Source: Paenarthrobacter aurescens
Lineage (GTDB): Bacteria > Actinomycetota > Actinomycetes > Actinomycetales > Micrococcaceae
Direction: 5' to 3'
Assembly: GCF_041549525.1 (NCBI RefSeq)
Contig: NZ_CP157456.1
Location: 1,550,001-1,614,000, forward strand
DNA length: 64,000 bases
The position numbers were made by a program, and so were the translations under genes. Shown in pieces: positions 16,555 to 25,663 of the stretch (position 1 is its first letter; every line of letters begins with the position of its first letter). Below the pieces are notes generated by a model. That model was not told where the DNA came from, did not search any database, and was given only the letters and a program-made list of their open reading frames with translations.

Positions 16555-17306
16555 CGGGTTTGCCGGCGAAGTGTCAGTGATGCCAGGACCAGAACTCCCA
16601 CCACGATTCCACCCATGATCAGCGCGTCCTGCCACATCACCGCCGTGGCGTCGGCGTTTCGCGCGATTTCCTGCAGCGCATCCACGGAGAAGGTGAGGGG
16701 CAGAACCCCGGAGATGGCGTCCAGGACCTCGTTCATGTCCTCCCGGGCAACGAAGAGGCCGCACAGCAGGATCTGCGGAACAACCACCACGGGCATAAAT
16801 TGCACCGCCTGGAACTCTGTTCGGGCAAACGCAGAGCACAGAAGTCCCAAAGCGACGCCCAGGACGGCATTGATGACAGCGATCATCACCACGAAGCCGG
16901 GGCTTCCCTCAATGTCCAGATCGAAGATCCAGTAGGCCACAGCCGTCGCCACCAAGGACTGCAGGGCGGCCATCAGCGAGAAAGCGAGAGCATAACCGAA
17001 GAGCAGGTCAGCCTTGTGGATGGGTGTGGTCAGGAGGCGCTCAAGGGTGCCGGAGGTGCGTTCCCGCAGCATGGTGATGGACGTGACCAGAAACATCACG
17101 ACGAAGGGAAAGATGGCCAGCATCATCAGCCCGACGCGGTCAAAGGTTCGCGGGAATCCCGGAGGGAGAGTCTCGTTCTCGAAGAGGAAATAGACCGCCG
17201 TCAACAGCAGCGCGGGGACCACCAGAATCAGCGCGACACTGCGGTGGTCGTGCCTGAGTTGTCCCAGGACGCGGGCGGTAGTGGCAAGGGTCATGCGCAG
17301 GTTCAT
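16551..17306 (-). CDS. ABC-2 type exporter permease
   Basis: The 251-aa protein has six hydrophobic segments and the ABC-2 signature (TSITMLRERTSGTLERLLTTP, FVAREDMNEVLDAISGVLPLTF). It overlaps the ATP-binding gene upstream by 4 bases and the tetR gene downstream by 4 bases. It resembles DrrB-like multidrug and antibiotic exporters. The substrate is unknown; partner ATPase and regulator are encoded in the same transcript. Confidence 0.9.
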   Translation of the reverse strand: MNLRMTLATTARVLGQLRHDHRSVALILVVPALLLTAVYFLFENETLPPGFPRTFDRVGLMMLAIFPFVVMFLVTSITMLRERTSGTLERLLTTPIHKADLLFGYALAFSLMAALQSLVATAVAYWIFDLDIEGSPGFVVMIAVINAVLGVALGLLCSAFARTEFQAVQFMPVVVVPQILLCGLFVAREDMNEVLDAISGVLPLTFSVDALQEIARNADATAVMWQDALIMGGIVVGVLVLASLTLRRQTR

Positions 17307-18094
17307 GATCTCACCTGGCGTTCTTGCCTGCCCTGTCCAGCCCTGTTGATGCCGGGCCCAGGGCCATTGCTGTTGGAGTCAGCGGCTTTGATGATGGTCA
17401 GGAATGCCCGCTCCAGGTCCTCGCTCCGGCCGCGTTCGGCAAGTTCGGCAGGCGTGAGTTGTGCAAGCAACCCACCGTCGCGCAGCAGCAACAGCGAGGA
17501 ACAATGCGATGCTTCCTCCATGACGTGGCTGGAGACCAGCAGGGTGGTTCCGGCCGCTGCCATTGCCGCAAACCGATCCCATAATTCGGCCCTGAGTACC
17601 GGGTCCAGCCCAACGGTGGGCTCGTCCAGGACCAGCAGTTTCGGGTGGGCAACCAAGGCGCAGGCCAGGGAGACCCGGCTGAATTGTCCGCCGGACAGGT
17701 CGGCTGCTTTTTGTCCGGCGAAGTCTTCAAGTCCGACGGCGGCGATTGCCTCGGTAGCGTCTGCCGCCGTCGCGCCGTGCATGGCACCGAAGTACCGCAC
17801 GTTCGCCTGCACGCTGAGGTCCGCGTACACGCTGGCTCCCTGGGTGACGTATCCGACGTCGTGCCTGAGCTGTGCGCTGCCTGCGGGCTGGCCGAGGACG
17901 GTGAGGCTACCCCGGGTGATTCTTTGAACCCCGACGATTGCCCGCATGAGGGTGGTCTTGCCGCTGCCGGAGGGACCCAGGAGACCTGTGATCCGGTCGG
18001 CGTGAACTCTGAAGTCCAGGCCTTTGAGGATTTCGCGGCGGGAGCGGTCCACGCGGAGGCCTGCTGCCTCAATGGCTGTTGGGAAGGGTGTCAT
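17303..18094 (-). CDS. ABC exporter ATP-binding protein
   Basis: A 263-aa ATPase of the DrrA type. Walker A is GPSGSGKTT near residue 41-49, the signature is DLSGGQFSRV near 136, and Walker B is LLVLDEPTVGLDP near 157. ATG 18094 is preceded by GGAGG at 8 bases, so a longer start at 18124 is not used. It is the first gene of an operon with the ABC-2 permease and the TetR regulator. It likely powers efflux of a toxic compound. Confidence 0.93.
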   Translation of the reverse strand: MTPFPTAIEAAGLRVDRSRREILKGLDFRVHADRITGLLGPSGSGKTTLMRAIVGVQRITRGSLTVLGQPAGSAQLRHDVGYVTQGASVYADLSVQANVRYFGAMHGATAADATEAIAAVGLEDFAGQKAADLSGGQFSRVSLACALVAHPKLLVLDEPTVGLDPVLRAELWDRFAAMAAAGTTLLVSSHVMEEASHCSSLLLLRDGGLLAQLTPAELAERGRSEDLERAFLTIIKAADSNSNGPGPGINRAGQGRQERQVRS

Positions 18095-18116
18095 TCGGGC
18101 CTCCGGGGGGCTCCAG

Positions 18117-18138
18117 TAATTCACCAGTTGATGAATTA
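18117..18138. promoter_or_regulatory. Inverted repeat, candidate TetR operator
   Basis: TAATTCA at 18117-18123 and TGAATTA at 18132-18138 are exact complements separated by 8 bases, and the central bases keep imperfect symmetry (TTCACCA/TGATGAA). This lies 23 bases upstream of the ATP-binding gene and is placed as expected for repression by the operon's TetR. Confidence 0.6.
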
Positions 18139-18202
18139 AAGGTAGGGCCGGTGGGCAGGATGGTCAAGGGTCGCCACCCGACGCCGCAGCAATCCTTGAA
18201 AA

Positions 18203-18218
18203 TGTGTCTGCGATCACA
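18203..18218. promoter_or_regulatory. CRP/GlxR-like palindrome
   Basis: TGTGTCTGCGATCACA matches the Crp-type consensus TGTGA-N6-TCACA at 9 of 10 fixed bases. It lies between the exporter operon and proS, about 110 bases upstream of the exporter start. The regulated gene is not clear. Confidence 0.4.
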
Positions 18219-18352
18219 TAGGTTCTTTCCAAGCCGTGTCGTTGGGGTGCGGATGGTTAAGGGGGAATCGTGACAATGACCTTGAAGGGTGCCGTGAGCG
18301 CCCGCATCATCCGCGTGTTCGGCAATAAGCAATGCTTCCCAGCCGCAGCAGA

Positions 18353-18495
18353 TCCCGTTCCGCTGGAGGGAACGGGACTCTAGTCCCCGGACAGAGTCTG
18401 CGGCCGGCCGGCCGTTGAGCCACGCCATCGCAGGATGACCAGCCGTCAGCGGCCAGGGGCTTCCACCGCGAGGGCGTGGCTCTTCTGTGTCCGGG
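18353..18495. ncRNA. Candidate structured RNA or leader upstream of proS
   Basis: The 18139-18600 gap contains no convincing gene. Within it are a hairpin (TCCCGTTCC at 18353-18361 with GGAACGGGA at 18369-18377), an outer stem (CCCGGACA at 18386-18393 with TGTCCGGG at 18488-18495) and a nested 10-base stem (GAGCCACGCC at 18417-18426 with GGCGTGGCTC at 18473-18482). I could not match it to RNase P, SRP RNA, T-box, cobalamin or other families by eye. The strand is undetermined. A promoter-like TAGATT at 18546-18551 lies downstream of it, before proS. Confidence 0.35.
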
Positions 18496-18600
18496 CTCCG
18501 GCGGATGCCGTGCGGGCCAGTTCAAGAGGCTGCGCAGTCAGCCGGTAGATTAGTAGACAGTTGTTTTTGCCACATCTGCCATAGAAACGGATACGTACCC

Positions 18601-20412
18601 GTGGTCCTTCGCCTTTCCCAGCTGTTCCTGCGCACCCTGCGTGAAGATCCCGTCGACGCCGAGGTAGCCAGCCACAAGCTCCTGGTCCGCGCCGGTTACA
18701 TTCGCCGCGCCGCGCCCGGCATTTACACGTGGCTGCCGCTGGGGTTGAGTGTCCTGCGGAAGGTGGAGGACATCATTCGCCAGGAGATGTCCGCCATTGG
18801 AGCCCAGGAAGTCCACTTCCCGGCGTTGCTTCCCCGCGAACCCTATGAAGCCACCAACCGCTGGACCGAATACGGTGAAGGCCTCTTCCGCCTTCAGGAC
18901 CGTAAGGGCGCGGACTATCTGCTGGCCCCCACACATGAGGAAATGTTCACGCTCCTGGTCAAGGACCTGTACTCCTCGTACAAGGACCTGCCGCTGAGCC
19001 TGTACCAGATCCAGAACAAGTACCGCGATGAAGCCCGTCCGCGGGCAGGGCTCCTCCGTGGCCGCGAGTTCATCATGAAGGACTCCTACTCCTTCGACAT
19101 CGATGACGCCGGCCTGGATGCAAGCTACGCCGCGCACCGTGCTGCCTACCTGAAGATCTTCGAGCGCCTGGGCCTGGACGTCATCCCCGTAGCAGCCACT
19201 GCCGGTGCCATGGGCGGGTCCAAGAGCGAGGAATTCCTGTTCCCCACAGAGATCGGCGAGGATACGTTCGTCCGCTCGGCTGGTGGCTACTATGCCAACG
19301 TCGAAGCGGTGACCACCGTGGTTCCGGATGAGATCGACTTCAGCAACGCTCCGGCCGCGCAGGTCCTGGACACCCCGAACACTCCCACCATTGAGACTTT
19401 GGTGGACGCCGCCAACCAGCTGGCTCCGCGCAGTGAGTCCGACGGCGGCGCTTGGACTGCCGCGGACACGCTCAAGAACGTTGTCCTTGCCGTGACGCTG
19501 CCCACGGGTGAGCGCCAGATCGTGGTGATCGGTGTACCCGGAGACCGCGGCGTGGACCTCAAGCGCGTGGAAGCCAACATCGGTTCCCACCTGCCCATCG
19601 CCGGTGAAATCGGCCTTGAAGCTGCCAACGAAGAGGACCTCAAGAAGCTGCCGTGGCTGGTCAAGGGCTACATTGGTCCCGGCTTGTCGCTGGATGAGCC
19701 GGTGCTGGGCCTTGAAGGGTCCTCCAAAGTTCTCTTCCTCGTGGATCCCCGTGTTGTCTCGGGTACCAGTTGGGTTACCGGTGCCAATGCTGAGGGCAAG
19801 CACGTCTTCGGTTTGGTGGCAGGCCGGGACTTCGGCTGGGATGGCGTCATCGAGAGCACTGACGTCCGTGCCGGAGATCCCGCTCCGGACGGCTCCGGGC
19901 CGCTGGAAACTGCACGGGGAATCGAAATGGGCCACATTTTCCAGCTTGGACGCAAGTACGCCGAGGCCTTGGACCTGAAAGTCCTGGACCAGAACGGCAA
20001 GCAGCAGGTTGTCACCATGGGCTCTTACGGTGTGGGTGTAACGCGTGCCGTCGCAGCCCTGGCTGAAGCAAACCATGACGACCGCGGCCTCGTGTGGCCG
20101 CGCTCCGTAGCCCCGGCAGATGTCCACGTCGTTGCCGTTGGTCGCGGGGATGAGATCTTCGAGGCCGCCGAGAGGCTTTCCACGGAGCTTGAAGCTGCGG
20201 GCCTTGCCGTCATTTTCGATGACCGTCCCAAGGTCTCTCCCGGCGTGAAGTTCGGCGACGCCGAACTCGTTGGCGTGCCCACCATCCTGGCTGTTGGCCG
20301 GGGCCTGGTGGACGGCGTCGTTGAGATCAAGGACCGCCGCAGCGGTGAAGCCGAGAACGTTTCGGTGGACAAGGCCGTGGATTACGTGGTCAACGCCGTA
20401 CGAACCCGGTGA
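18601..20412 (+). CDS. proS: Prolyl-tRNA synthetase (bacterial type)
   Basis: ProS charges tRNA-Pro. From GTG 18601 the protein is 603 aa, starting at the conserved [14 protein letters not shown]. The class II motifs are visible: [12 protein letters not shown] near residue 38 (motif 1), [21 protein letters not shown] near 137 (motif 2), and [17 protein letters not shown] near 473 (motif 3). The insertion (editing) domain lies between motifs 2 and 3, as in long bacterial ProS, and an anticodon-binding domain is C-terminal. The stop overlaps the GTG start of the next gene by 4 bases. The longer reading upstream crosses the inverted-repeat region and is not supported. Confidence 0.96.
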   Translation: MVLRLSQLFLRTLREDPVDAEVASHKLLVRAGYIRRAAPGIYTWLPLGLSVLRKVEDIIRQEMSAIGAQEVHFPALLPREPYEATNRWTEYGEGLFRLQDRKGADYLLAPTHEEMFTLLVKDLYSSYKDLPLSLYQIQNKYRDEARPRAGLLRGREFIMKDSYSFDIDDAGLDASYAAHRAAYLKIFERLGLDVIPVAATAGAMGGSKSEEFLFPTEIGEDTFVRSAGGYYANVEAVTTVVPDEIDFSNAPAAQVLDTPNTPTIETLVDAANQLAPRSESDGGAWTAADTLKNVVLAVTLPTGERQIVVIGVPGDRGVDLKRVEANIGSHLPIAGEIGLEAANEEDLKKLPWLVKGYIGPGLSLDEPVLGLEGSSKVLFLVDPRVVSGTSWVTGANAEGKHVFGLVAGRDFGWDGVIESTDVRAGDPAPDGSGPLETARGIEMGHIFQLGRKYAEALDLKVLDQNGKQQVVTMGSYGVGVTRAVAALAEANHDDRGLVWPRSVAPADVHVVAVGRGDEIFEAAERLSTELEAAGLAVIFDDRPKVSPGVKFGDAELVGVPTILAVGRGLVDGVVEIKDRRSGEAENVSVDKAVDYVVNAVRTR

Positions 20413-21206
20413 TTTCCGGCTTCGAATCACTCCAGCTCACCACGATCATCCTGATTGTGGTTGCTGGGTTCGCAGCCGGTTGGGTTGACGCCGTAGTAGG
20501 AGGCGGGGGGCTGATCCAGCTCCCCGCCCTGCTGCTGGTCCCGGGCATCACCCCTGTGCAGGCCCTGGCTACGAACAAGATGGGGTCGGTCTTCGGGACA
20601 ACCACCAGCGCCGTTACCTACTATCGCCGTGTTGGGCCGGACCTGAAGACCGCCATTCCCATGGCGGTCATAGCTTTGGCCGGAAGTTTTGGCGGCGCAA
20701 TACTTGCCGCGTCACTTCCTGCCAGCGTTTTCAAGCCGATCATTGTGGTGGCACTGATTGCTGTGGCAGTGTTCACGGCCCTTCGCCCCAGCGCCGGTGA
20801 ATTGACTGCGCTCCGCCACGATGGCCATAAGCATTACGTAGTGGCGTGCCTGATCGGCGCTGTCATTGGCTTCTACGATGGCCTGATTGGCCCCGGCACC
20901 GGGTCTTTCCTGGTGATCGCGCTCGTGTCGGCCATGGGCTATGCCTTCCTTGAGGCCAGTGCCAAGGCCAAGATCGTGAACATGGCCACCAACGCCGGAG
21001 CTTTGATCTTCTTCCTCCCGCACGGCTCACTGCTGTGGGGCGTGGGGCTGGTCCTTGGGCTGGCAAATATGGCCGGCGGCTACCTTGGGGCCAGAACAGC
21101 TGTGGCAAGGGGCAGCAAGTTTGTGCGAATCGTCTTCCTGGTGGTGGTGGCGGCACTGATCATCAAACTTGGCGCCGACGTCTGGAATGAGAACTTTGCA
21201 GGGTAG
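20409..21206 (+). CDS. TauE/SafE-type (TSUP) anion exporter
   Basis: The 265-aa membrane protein has about eight hydrophobic segments with two family repeats: [21 protein letters not shown] then [10 protein letters not shown] in the first half, and [14 protein letters not shown] then [13 protein letters not shown] in the second. These are the marks of the TSUP/TauE family, proposed to export sulfite or organosulfonates. The GTG start at 20409 overlaps the proS stop, so it is coupled to proS, an unusual pairing probably of no functional meaning. Confidence 0.9.
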   Translation: MISGFESLQLTTIILIVVAGFAAGWVDAVVGGGGLIQLPALLLVPGITPVQALATNKMGSVFGTTTSAVTYYRRVGPDLKTAIPMAVIALAGSFGGAILAASLPASVFKPIIVVALIAVAVFTALRPSAGELTALRHDGHKHYVVACLIGAVIGFYDGLIGPGTGSFLVIALVSAMGYAFLEASAKAKIVNMATNAGALIFFLPHGSLLWGVGLVLGLANMAGGYLGARTAVARGSKFVRIVFLVVVAALIIKLGADVWNENFAG

Positions 21207-21213
21207 AGCCGCC

Positions 21214-21240
21214 GCGGAAGACTTCAGATAAAGCTTCCGC
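21214..21240. terminator. Small hairpin between convergent genes
   Basis: GCGGAAG at 21214-21220 and CTTCCGC at 21234-21240 can pair in the 17-base space and stop region between the TSUP gene and the convergent dehydrogenase gene. It is short, so confidence is low. Confidence 0.4.
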
Positions 21241-22000
21241 TGGCGTTGGCGAGAGTCTTCAAACCGCGGACGACGGCGTGGGGCACCAAGGCGCTGGATG
21301 CCGGGTTCCCAGGGGAAGCCTCGTTGCTCACACGGATGTCAAAGGTGCCCAGGGAGGTCTCGGCCCTCACGTGGTGGGACGTTTGCTTGGCTGCCGGATC
21401 CGCGATCAGCACCGCTTGCACAACGTCCCAGTTGCCGGCAGCCAGGGCTAATGCGGAGACCACGTTGGTGGATTTGGGAAAGGCTCTGATCAACTCGGAC
21501 GGACCACCGCGCAGCAGTTCCACGGCATGGGTGGCGCTGAGAAGGTCGGCCCGCGTTTGACCATCCATCCATGGCTGAATCAAAGCAGCAGGAAGTTTTC
21601 GCGATTCCACGGTGATCCGGCTAATGGTCCCGCCTGCCCCGGCAGCGGTAATCGCATCCAGTCCGCCCAAAGCCCCCGTTGTGAGGAACGTCCGGCCGGG
21701 ACCGTCCTCAAGCAATGCCTTGCGCAGGGAAGCATCGCACAGGGCTCCGATGGAGGTGACCAGCAGGTCCTTTCCGGCCGCAATAAGCCGGGGACCGAAC
21801 TCCTCAACTGCTGCAACGCCGGCGCATTCAACCACCACGTCGGCCAGCTCCAGTGCTGCCTCGAAACTAAAGCCGGTCCTTGTGTCACCGCGGGGAACAA
21901 CACCGGTAAGTTCTGCGCCTGGGGCGGCACCGGCGTCGAGCAGTTCTGCCACCCGTGATCCAATAGCCCCGGAACCGATCAGCGCAACCTTCAAGACCAT
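21224..22000 (-). CDS. Aspartate-dehydrogenase-like protein (DUF108)
   Basis: From ATG 22000 the protein is 258 aa. The start has a Rossmann motif, LKVALIGSGAIGSRVAELL, followed by ELADVVVECAGVAAVEEF. The middle holds TGALGGLDAITAAG and FPKSTNVVSALALAAG, features of L-aspartate dehydrogenase and related DUF108 proteins that act on L-aspartate with NAD(P), sometimes linked to NAD synthesis. No nadA or nadC is adjacent, so the substrate is unproven. The gene lies 4 bases after the kinase-like gene and is probably cotranscribed with it. The longer reading from 22381 runs through the kinase gene and is a shadow. Confidence 0.82.
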   Translation of the reverse strand: MVLKVALIGSGAIGSRVAELLDAGAAPGAELTGVVPRGDTRTGFSFEAALELADVVVECAGVAAVEEFGPRLIAAGKDLLVTSIGALCDASLRKALLEDGPGRTFLTTGALGGLDAITAAGAGGTISRITVESRKLPAALIQPWMDGQTRADLLSATHAVELLRGGPSELIRAFPKSTNVVSALALAAGNWDVVQAVLIADPAAKQTSHHVRAETSLGTFDIRVSNEASPGNPASSALVPHAVVRGLKTLANASGSFI

Positions 22001-22004
22001 GGCC

Positions 22005-23027
22005 TCAGGCCGCTTCGCCGGGATCGGGGAGATCGTGTGCCCGGGGCAGGGAATCGAGGGTGTTTCCGGCCAGGGTGCTGGCCACCCAGAGGGAACGGGC
22101 GAGGTCACCGGCATGCCCGGGCTTCGCTGCGTACCACAGGGCATTCTGAACCTCCCGGGCGATGCTCCACTGCCGGGCGACGTCCGGATCCAATCCGGCG
22201 GCACGGCTGAAGTCATGGCAGCGCTCCAGCAGCGCGGCCTCCGGATCCGTCCGCGAAAGATCGTGGATGCGGTTCCACAGGATGGGGGCCACCGCGAACT
22301 CAGCCTCGCCGATCTGTGGTTGTGGATCAATTGCCAGATAGTCGCTGCGGAGGGACGGTTTCTTGGCGTCGGGGGTGGCAAGAATGTTCATGAAGTGAAG
22401 ATCCGTGTGCACCAGAACATCTGTGCCGGAGCGGCGCCCTACGGCCCCACGGGTCTGGCACACCTCCAGGGCCGCTTCCAGCAACCACCGGGGGAACGGG
22501 CGGTCCAGGCGGTCCCACTCGGCAGGCAGTTCATCACTCCACCGCTCGGCGGTTGCAGCAACATGGTCAAATAACCGCCACTCTCCCCGGAGGTCCGGCT
22601 GGATGGAGAGCTTGCGCATGATGTCCCCCCACGCGTCCCTGGCTTCCTCCAGAGGGGCGTCCTGAAGCCAGCGGGAGGCATCCAGGCGTTCAAGCAGCAT
22701 GGAGCAACTTGCGTCATCCGAGGCGAGGAGGCGGACCGCGCCGTGACCGTTCCACAGGGCCAGTGCGTAGCGCTCAACCAGGGCTTCTTCGTGGGGGAAC
22801 GCGATCTTCAGGGCCGCGGGCTTGCCCTGCTGGGAAACGGGCACCACCAAGGCCCCATGGCCGTTCCAGGGCTCTTCCCCCGGCACCAGGTCCACTGTGA
22901 GGTCCCAACGGTCCAACGCATCGGAAATGAGCCCCGGGAGGCTGGCCAGCCAATCCCTGCCCGCCGAGTTGCGGTTGTACCGGGCGTGGAGGTCGCCCGG
23001 GATGGGAATCATTGCGTGCAGGTTCAC
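22005..23027 (-). CDS. Aminoglycoside/hydroxyurea phosphotransferase-like kinase
   Basis: The 340-aa protein belongs to the APH(6)/hydroxyurea kinase family. It has the catalytic loop LVHTDLHFMNIL near residue 208-219 and the metal-binding segment AIDPQPQIGEAEF. Family members phosphorylate streptomycin or hydroxyurea; many actinobacterial homologues are of unknown specificity, so resistance is not claimed. The start GTG 23027 has TAGGCT 6 bases upstream (23034-23039), indicating a leaderless mRNA. It is followed after 4 bases by the aspartate-dehydrogenase-like gene. Confidence 0.85.
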   Translation of the reverse strand: MNLHAMIPIPGDLHARYNRNSAGRDWLASLPGLISDALDRWDLTVDLVPGEEPWNGHGALVVPVSQQGKPAALKIAFPHEEALVERYALALWNGHGAVRLLASDDASCSMLLERLDASRWLQDAPLEEARDAWGDIMRKLSIQPDLRGEWRLFDHVAATAERWSDELPAEWDRLDRPFPRWLLEAALEVCQTRGAVGRRSGTDVLVHTDLHFMNILATPDAKKPSLRSDYLAIDPQPQIGEAEFAVAPILWNRIHDLSRTDPEAALLERCHDFSRAAGLDPDVARQWSIAREVQNALWYAAKPGHAGDLARSLWVASTLAGNTLDSLPRAHDLPDPGEAA

Positions 23028-23033
23028 GCCATC

Positions 23034-23039
23034 AGCCTA
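23034..23039 (-). promoter_or_regulatory. -10 element of the kinase-like gene (leaderless)
   Basis: On the minus strand TAGGCT ends 6 bases before GTG 23027. Confidence 0.5.
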
Positions 23040-23061
23040 ACTCCGCGTCGCCGCGCGAACC

Positions 23062-23790
23062 CTAGAAAACGCCGCTGGCCCCCAACAGGGTTCCGATCGT
23101 GAATGTGGCCGCCAGTGCCAAAGCCCCGCCGAGCACCACCCTGACCGCGGCACGGATGCGGGAGGCACCGCCGATCCATGCACCCACGGCGCCGGTGATC
23201 GCCAGGGCCAGGAGGACAGCAATGAAGGTCAGGGGAACACGAATGCCCGGCGGAGGCAGCAGGATGGCCAGCATGGGAAGGGCGGCCCCCAGCGTAAAGG
23301 CGACGGCGGATGCCAGGGCTGCGTTCCACGGACTGACGATGTCATCTTCATCAATGTTCAGCTCGGCCGAGAGGTGGGCGGCCAGGGCATCATGGTCGGT
23401 CAGTTCCTCCGCCACAACCCGGGCTGTCTTGGCGCTGAGCCCCTTGGACTCGTAGATGGCGGCCAACTCTTCGAGTTCGTCCTCGGGTTGCTCGGCCAGC
23501 TCACGTTTTTCCTTCTCGATCAACGCTTTCTGGGAGTCGCTTTGGCTGCTGACGGATACATATTCGCCCAAAGCCATGGAGATGGCGCCACCTACAAGGC
23601 CGGCGGCGCCCGCCGAGAGAATCACTCCGGTGTTGGTGGTGGCACCTGCCACACCCACCACGATCGCAGCGACGGAAACGATGCCGTCATTGGCGCCCAG
23701 GACGCCTGCCCGCAACCAGTTCAGCCGGTGAGCCAGATCGTCCCGATGGGGTTCGTTCTCATGCGTAGTGGCAGTTTCTGCAGAAGCCAT
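23062..23790 (-). CDS. VIT1/CCC1-family iron/manganese transporter
   Basis: The 242-aa protein has the family start LNWLRAGVLGANDGIVSVAAIVVGVAG, then GGAISMALGEYVSVSSQSD, and a cytosolic Glu-rich stretch (residues ~90-130) that binds metal in plant VIT1. It has five membrane segments. It moves Fe2+ or Mn2+ across the membrane, likely as an exporter. ATG 23790 gives the full conserved start. No regulator is adjacent. Confidence 0.9.
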   Translation of the reverse strand: MASAETATTHENEPHRDDLAHRLNWLRAGVLGANDGIVSVAAIVVGVAGATTNTGVILSAGAAGLVGGAISMALGEYVSVSSQSDSQKALIEKEKRELAEQPEDELEELAAIYESKGLSAKTARVVAEELTDHDALAAHLSAELNIDEDDIVSPWNAALASAVAFTLGAALPMLAILLPPPGIRVPLTFIAVLLALAITGAVGAWIGGASRIRAAVRVVLGGALALAATFTIGTLLGASGVF

Positions 23791-23842
23791 GCATCAAGCC
23801 AAGCACCGGCAAGCTGGTCCTGACCAGCATGGCTAGGCTGTC

Positions 23843-24946
23843 CTATCCGCCCAGTGGAAGCGTTGAAGCGGTGGCTTTCGAGGAGCCGGGAGTCGGCAGC
23901 GGGGGCAGCTGGCCCGCCTCGAGCACAAGTCCCGGCAGGGCCGGCAACGGTGCGTCCCAGGCGAGGGACCTGCGCGCAGCCGCCAGCAGGTTCTCGATCG
24001 CCCAACTACGTGTGCTCTCCGTGGACAATGCCACCAGATCGCCGAACCGTGGCAGGGAAGCCAGTTCAACGGTGCCAAGAAAGCCCGCAGGATCCTGGCT
24101 GAACTGTGGGGGCAGCCGGTAGCCGGGCACGCTGGCGGGTACATCCGCACAGTTGGCGCTGGTGAAGGATTCGGCCTGTCGGAGCAGTACCTCGTGTCCT
24201 TCCAGATGCTTGAAAGCGGCCGCGGACTTCGTCTCATCCAACCTTTTCAGCGCCACCTGGTAGACGTAGATAGCTTCCTGCTGTGTCCGGACCACTGCCG
24301 CCAGGGCGGTATCGGTGGTAGCAGAACCAGGCTCCGGGGTGGGGCTGGCTGAGGGGCATGAGGCGGTTGAAGGTGTTGCCGCGGGAGCTTTGGGCCCAAC
24401 AGCAGTGGCCTTCTCCGGCAGCGGCAGCTGCCACAGGGCAGCGAGCCTTTCGGCCTCAAGTACCTGCGCGGATCCGACGGCGGCCAGAAGACGGGCGATC
24501 CCGCCGTCGGCCTCCCGTGCGTCCTCCAAACGCTTCCACCCGCTGCCGGCCAACCCGGCCAGGAAGGTGGCGCGGTTGCCGGGGGTAGCTGAAACAGTGT
24601 GCGCAGAACCCGCGGGAGCGGCGCTTGGTGATGAGGTGCCGTCGTTATGAGGGTCCAGCAACGCTTGGGCGTGGGTTGTCAGCAAAGTCACAGTGTTGCC
24701 TGGCCCGGCCGTTCCGGCGCCTGGAGCGGCGGACGCAACCAAGGTGGTGGCAGATTCCCGTAGCAGCAGTGCGTCTTCCAATGCCTCCAGACGCGCCGTT
24801 TCGGAGAACGAGAGCACCGGGGGAGTGCCGGAATCACGCGGAATCAGGACTATTCCGGTGCCTGCAACAAGCAGTGCCACCACAGCAACCAGCACAACAC
24901 GGCCCCAAGGCAGTGGTCGTCGTTTTTCACTTGTCTCCCCATTCAC
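23843..24946 (-). CDS. DUF4439 (ferritin-like fold) membrane-anchored protein
   Basis: From GTG 24946 the protein is about 367 aa, with one membrane helix near residues 15-36 (VVLVAVVALLVAGTGIVLI). An external Ala/Ser/Pro-rich region follows, and then the C-terminal DUF4439 domain (about 215-340). The domain has the pattern TQQEAIYVYQVAL, HEVLLRQAE and YRLPPQF, a four-helix ferritin-like arrangement with no full di-iron set that I can see. This gene lies immediately before rimP in many actinobacteria. A longer reading starts at 25021. The function is unknown. Confidence 0.75.
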   Translation of the reverse strand: MNGETSEKRRPLPWGRVVLVAVVALLVAGTGIVLIPRDSGTPPVLSFSETARLEALEDALLLRESATTLVASAAPGAGTAGPGNTVTLLTTHAQALLDPHNDGTSSPSAAPAGSAHTVSATPGNRATFLAGLAGSGWKRLEDAREADGGIARLLAAVGSAQVLEAERLAALWQLPLPEKATAVGPKAPAATPSTASCPSASPTPEPGSATTDTALAAVVRTQQEAIYVYQVALKRLDETKSAAAFKHLEGHEVLLRQAESFTSANCADVPASVPGYRLPPQFSQDPAGFLGTVELASLPRFGDLVALSTESTRSWAIENLLAAARRSLAWDAPLPALPGLVLEAGQLPPLPTPGSSKATASTLPLGG

Positions 24947-25006
24947 AACAGACCATGGTGTCACGTGGAAGAGGAACTCCGTGCACCATGTTCGCGGGAA
25001 AATCGT

Positions 25007-25012
25007 TAGGCT
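25007..25012 (+). promoter_or_regulatory. Likely -10 element of the rimP-nusA operon
   Basis: TAGGCT lies 39 bases upstream of the rimP GTG start. GGGAGG before that start marks normal leadered translation. Confidence 0.4.
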
Positions 25013-25051
25013 AGTAGTCACAACAACATCTATCGGGAGGCGGCGGGCAAC

Positions 25052-25663
25052 GTGAGTGACTCGGAAGCCACGACTTCAACAGACCGTTCTGAATCGAACT
25101 CAACGGCCACCATCCACAACCCGGAAGAGAGCAGGCTCAGGGCGCTGCTTGAACCGGCTGTCCTTGCCAACAGGCTCTACCTCGAGGATGTTTCCATCCA
25201 CGTTGCCGGTTCACACCGGACGGTCCACGTCGTAGTGGACCTTCCCCAGGAAGAAACCGGAGGCGTCAGCCTTGACGCCATTGCCGAGGTCTCACGCGGA
25301 CTCTCGGACATCCTGGACAATGATCCCCATGACGACGGCCGTCCCTACGATCTTGAGGTCTCTTCTCCCGGAGTGGGCCGCCCGCTGACTGAACCGCGTC
25401 ACTGGCACCGTGCCCGCGGCCGAATGGTCAGGGTCAACGTCATCCAGGGCGATAACCTTCTGGGCCGCATTGCCTCCGTGGGGGACGACGCCGTAACGCT
25501 CATCCCCGAGCACGAGGTCAAGAAGGGCATGAAGCCCAAGCAAGGCGAACCCATCACTATTCCTTTCGACAGGATCCGCCAAGGAAAAGTCGAGATTGAA
25601 TTCAGCCACCTCCACGAGGCTGCGCTGGAAGACGAGCACAACGGACCTTCCGAGGAGGCCTAA
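25052..25663 (+). CDS. rimP: Ribosome maturation factor RimP
   Basis: RimP acts in late maturation of the 30S subunit. The 203-aa protein has the two expected domains: [20 protein letters not shown] then [22 protein letters not shown], and an SH3-like C-terminal half ([13 protein letters not shown]). Its N-terminal 25 residues are a Ser/Thr-rich extension. GTG 25052 is preceded by GGGAGG. The stop overlaps the nusA ATG (TAATG), so the two are coupled. Confidence 0.93.
   Translation: MSDSEATTSTDRSESNSTATIHNPEESRLRALLEPAVLANRLYLEDVSIHVAGSHRTVHVVVDLPQEETGGVSLDAIAEVSRGLSDILDNDPHDDGRPYDLEVSSPGVGRPLTEPRHWHRARGRMVRVNVIQGDNLLGRIASVGDDAVTLIPEHEVKKGMKPKQGEPITIPFDRIRQGKVEIEFSHLHEAALEDEHNGPSEEA

Noticed and set aside
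18353-18495. Possible RNase P RNA, T-box or cobalamin riboswitch
   Set aside because: The needed conserved cores (for example GAGGAAAGTCC, or the T-box GGTACCGCG) are absent. It is kept only as an unassigned structured region.
18550-20430. Long open frame antisense to proS
   Set aside because: ProS motifs settle the strand; the antisense frame is a codon-bias shadow.
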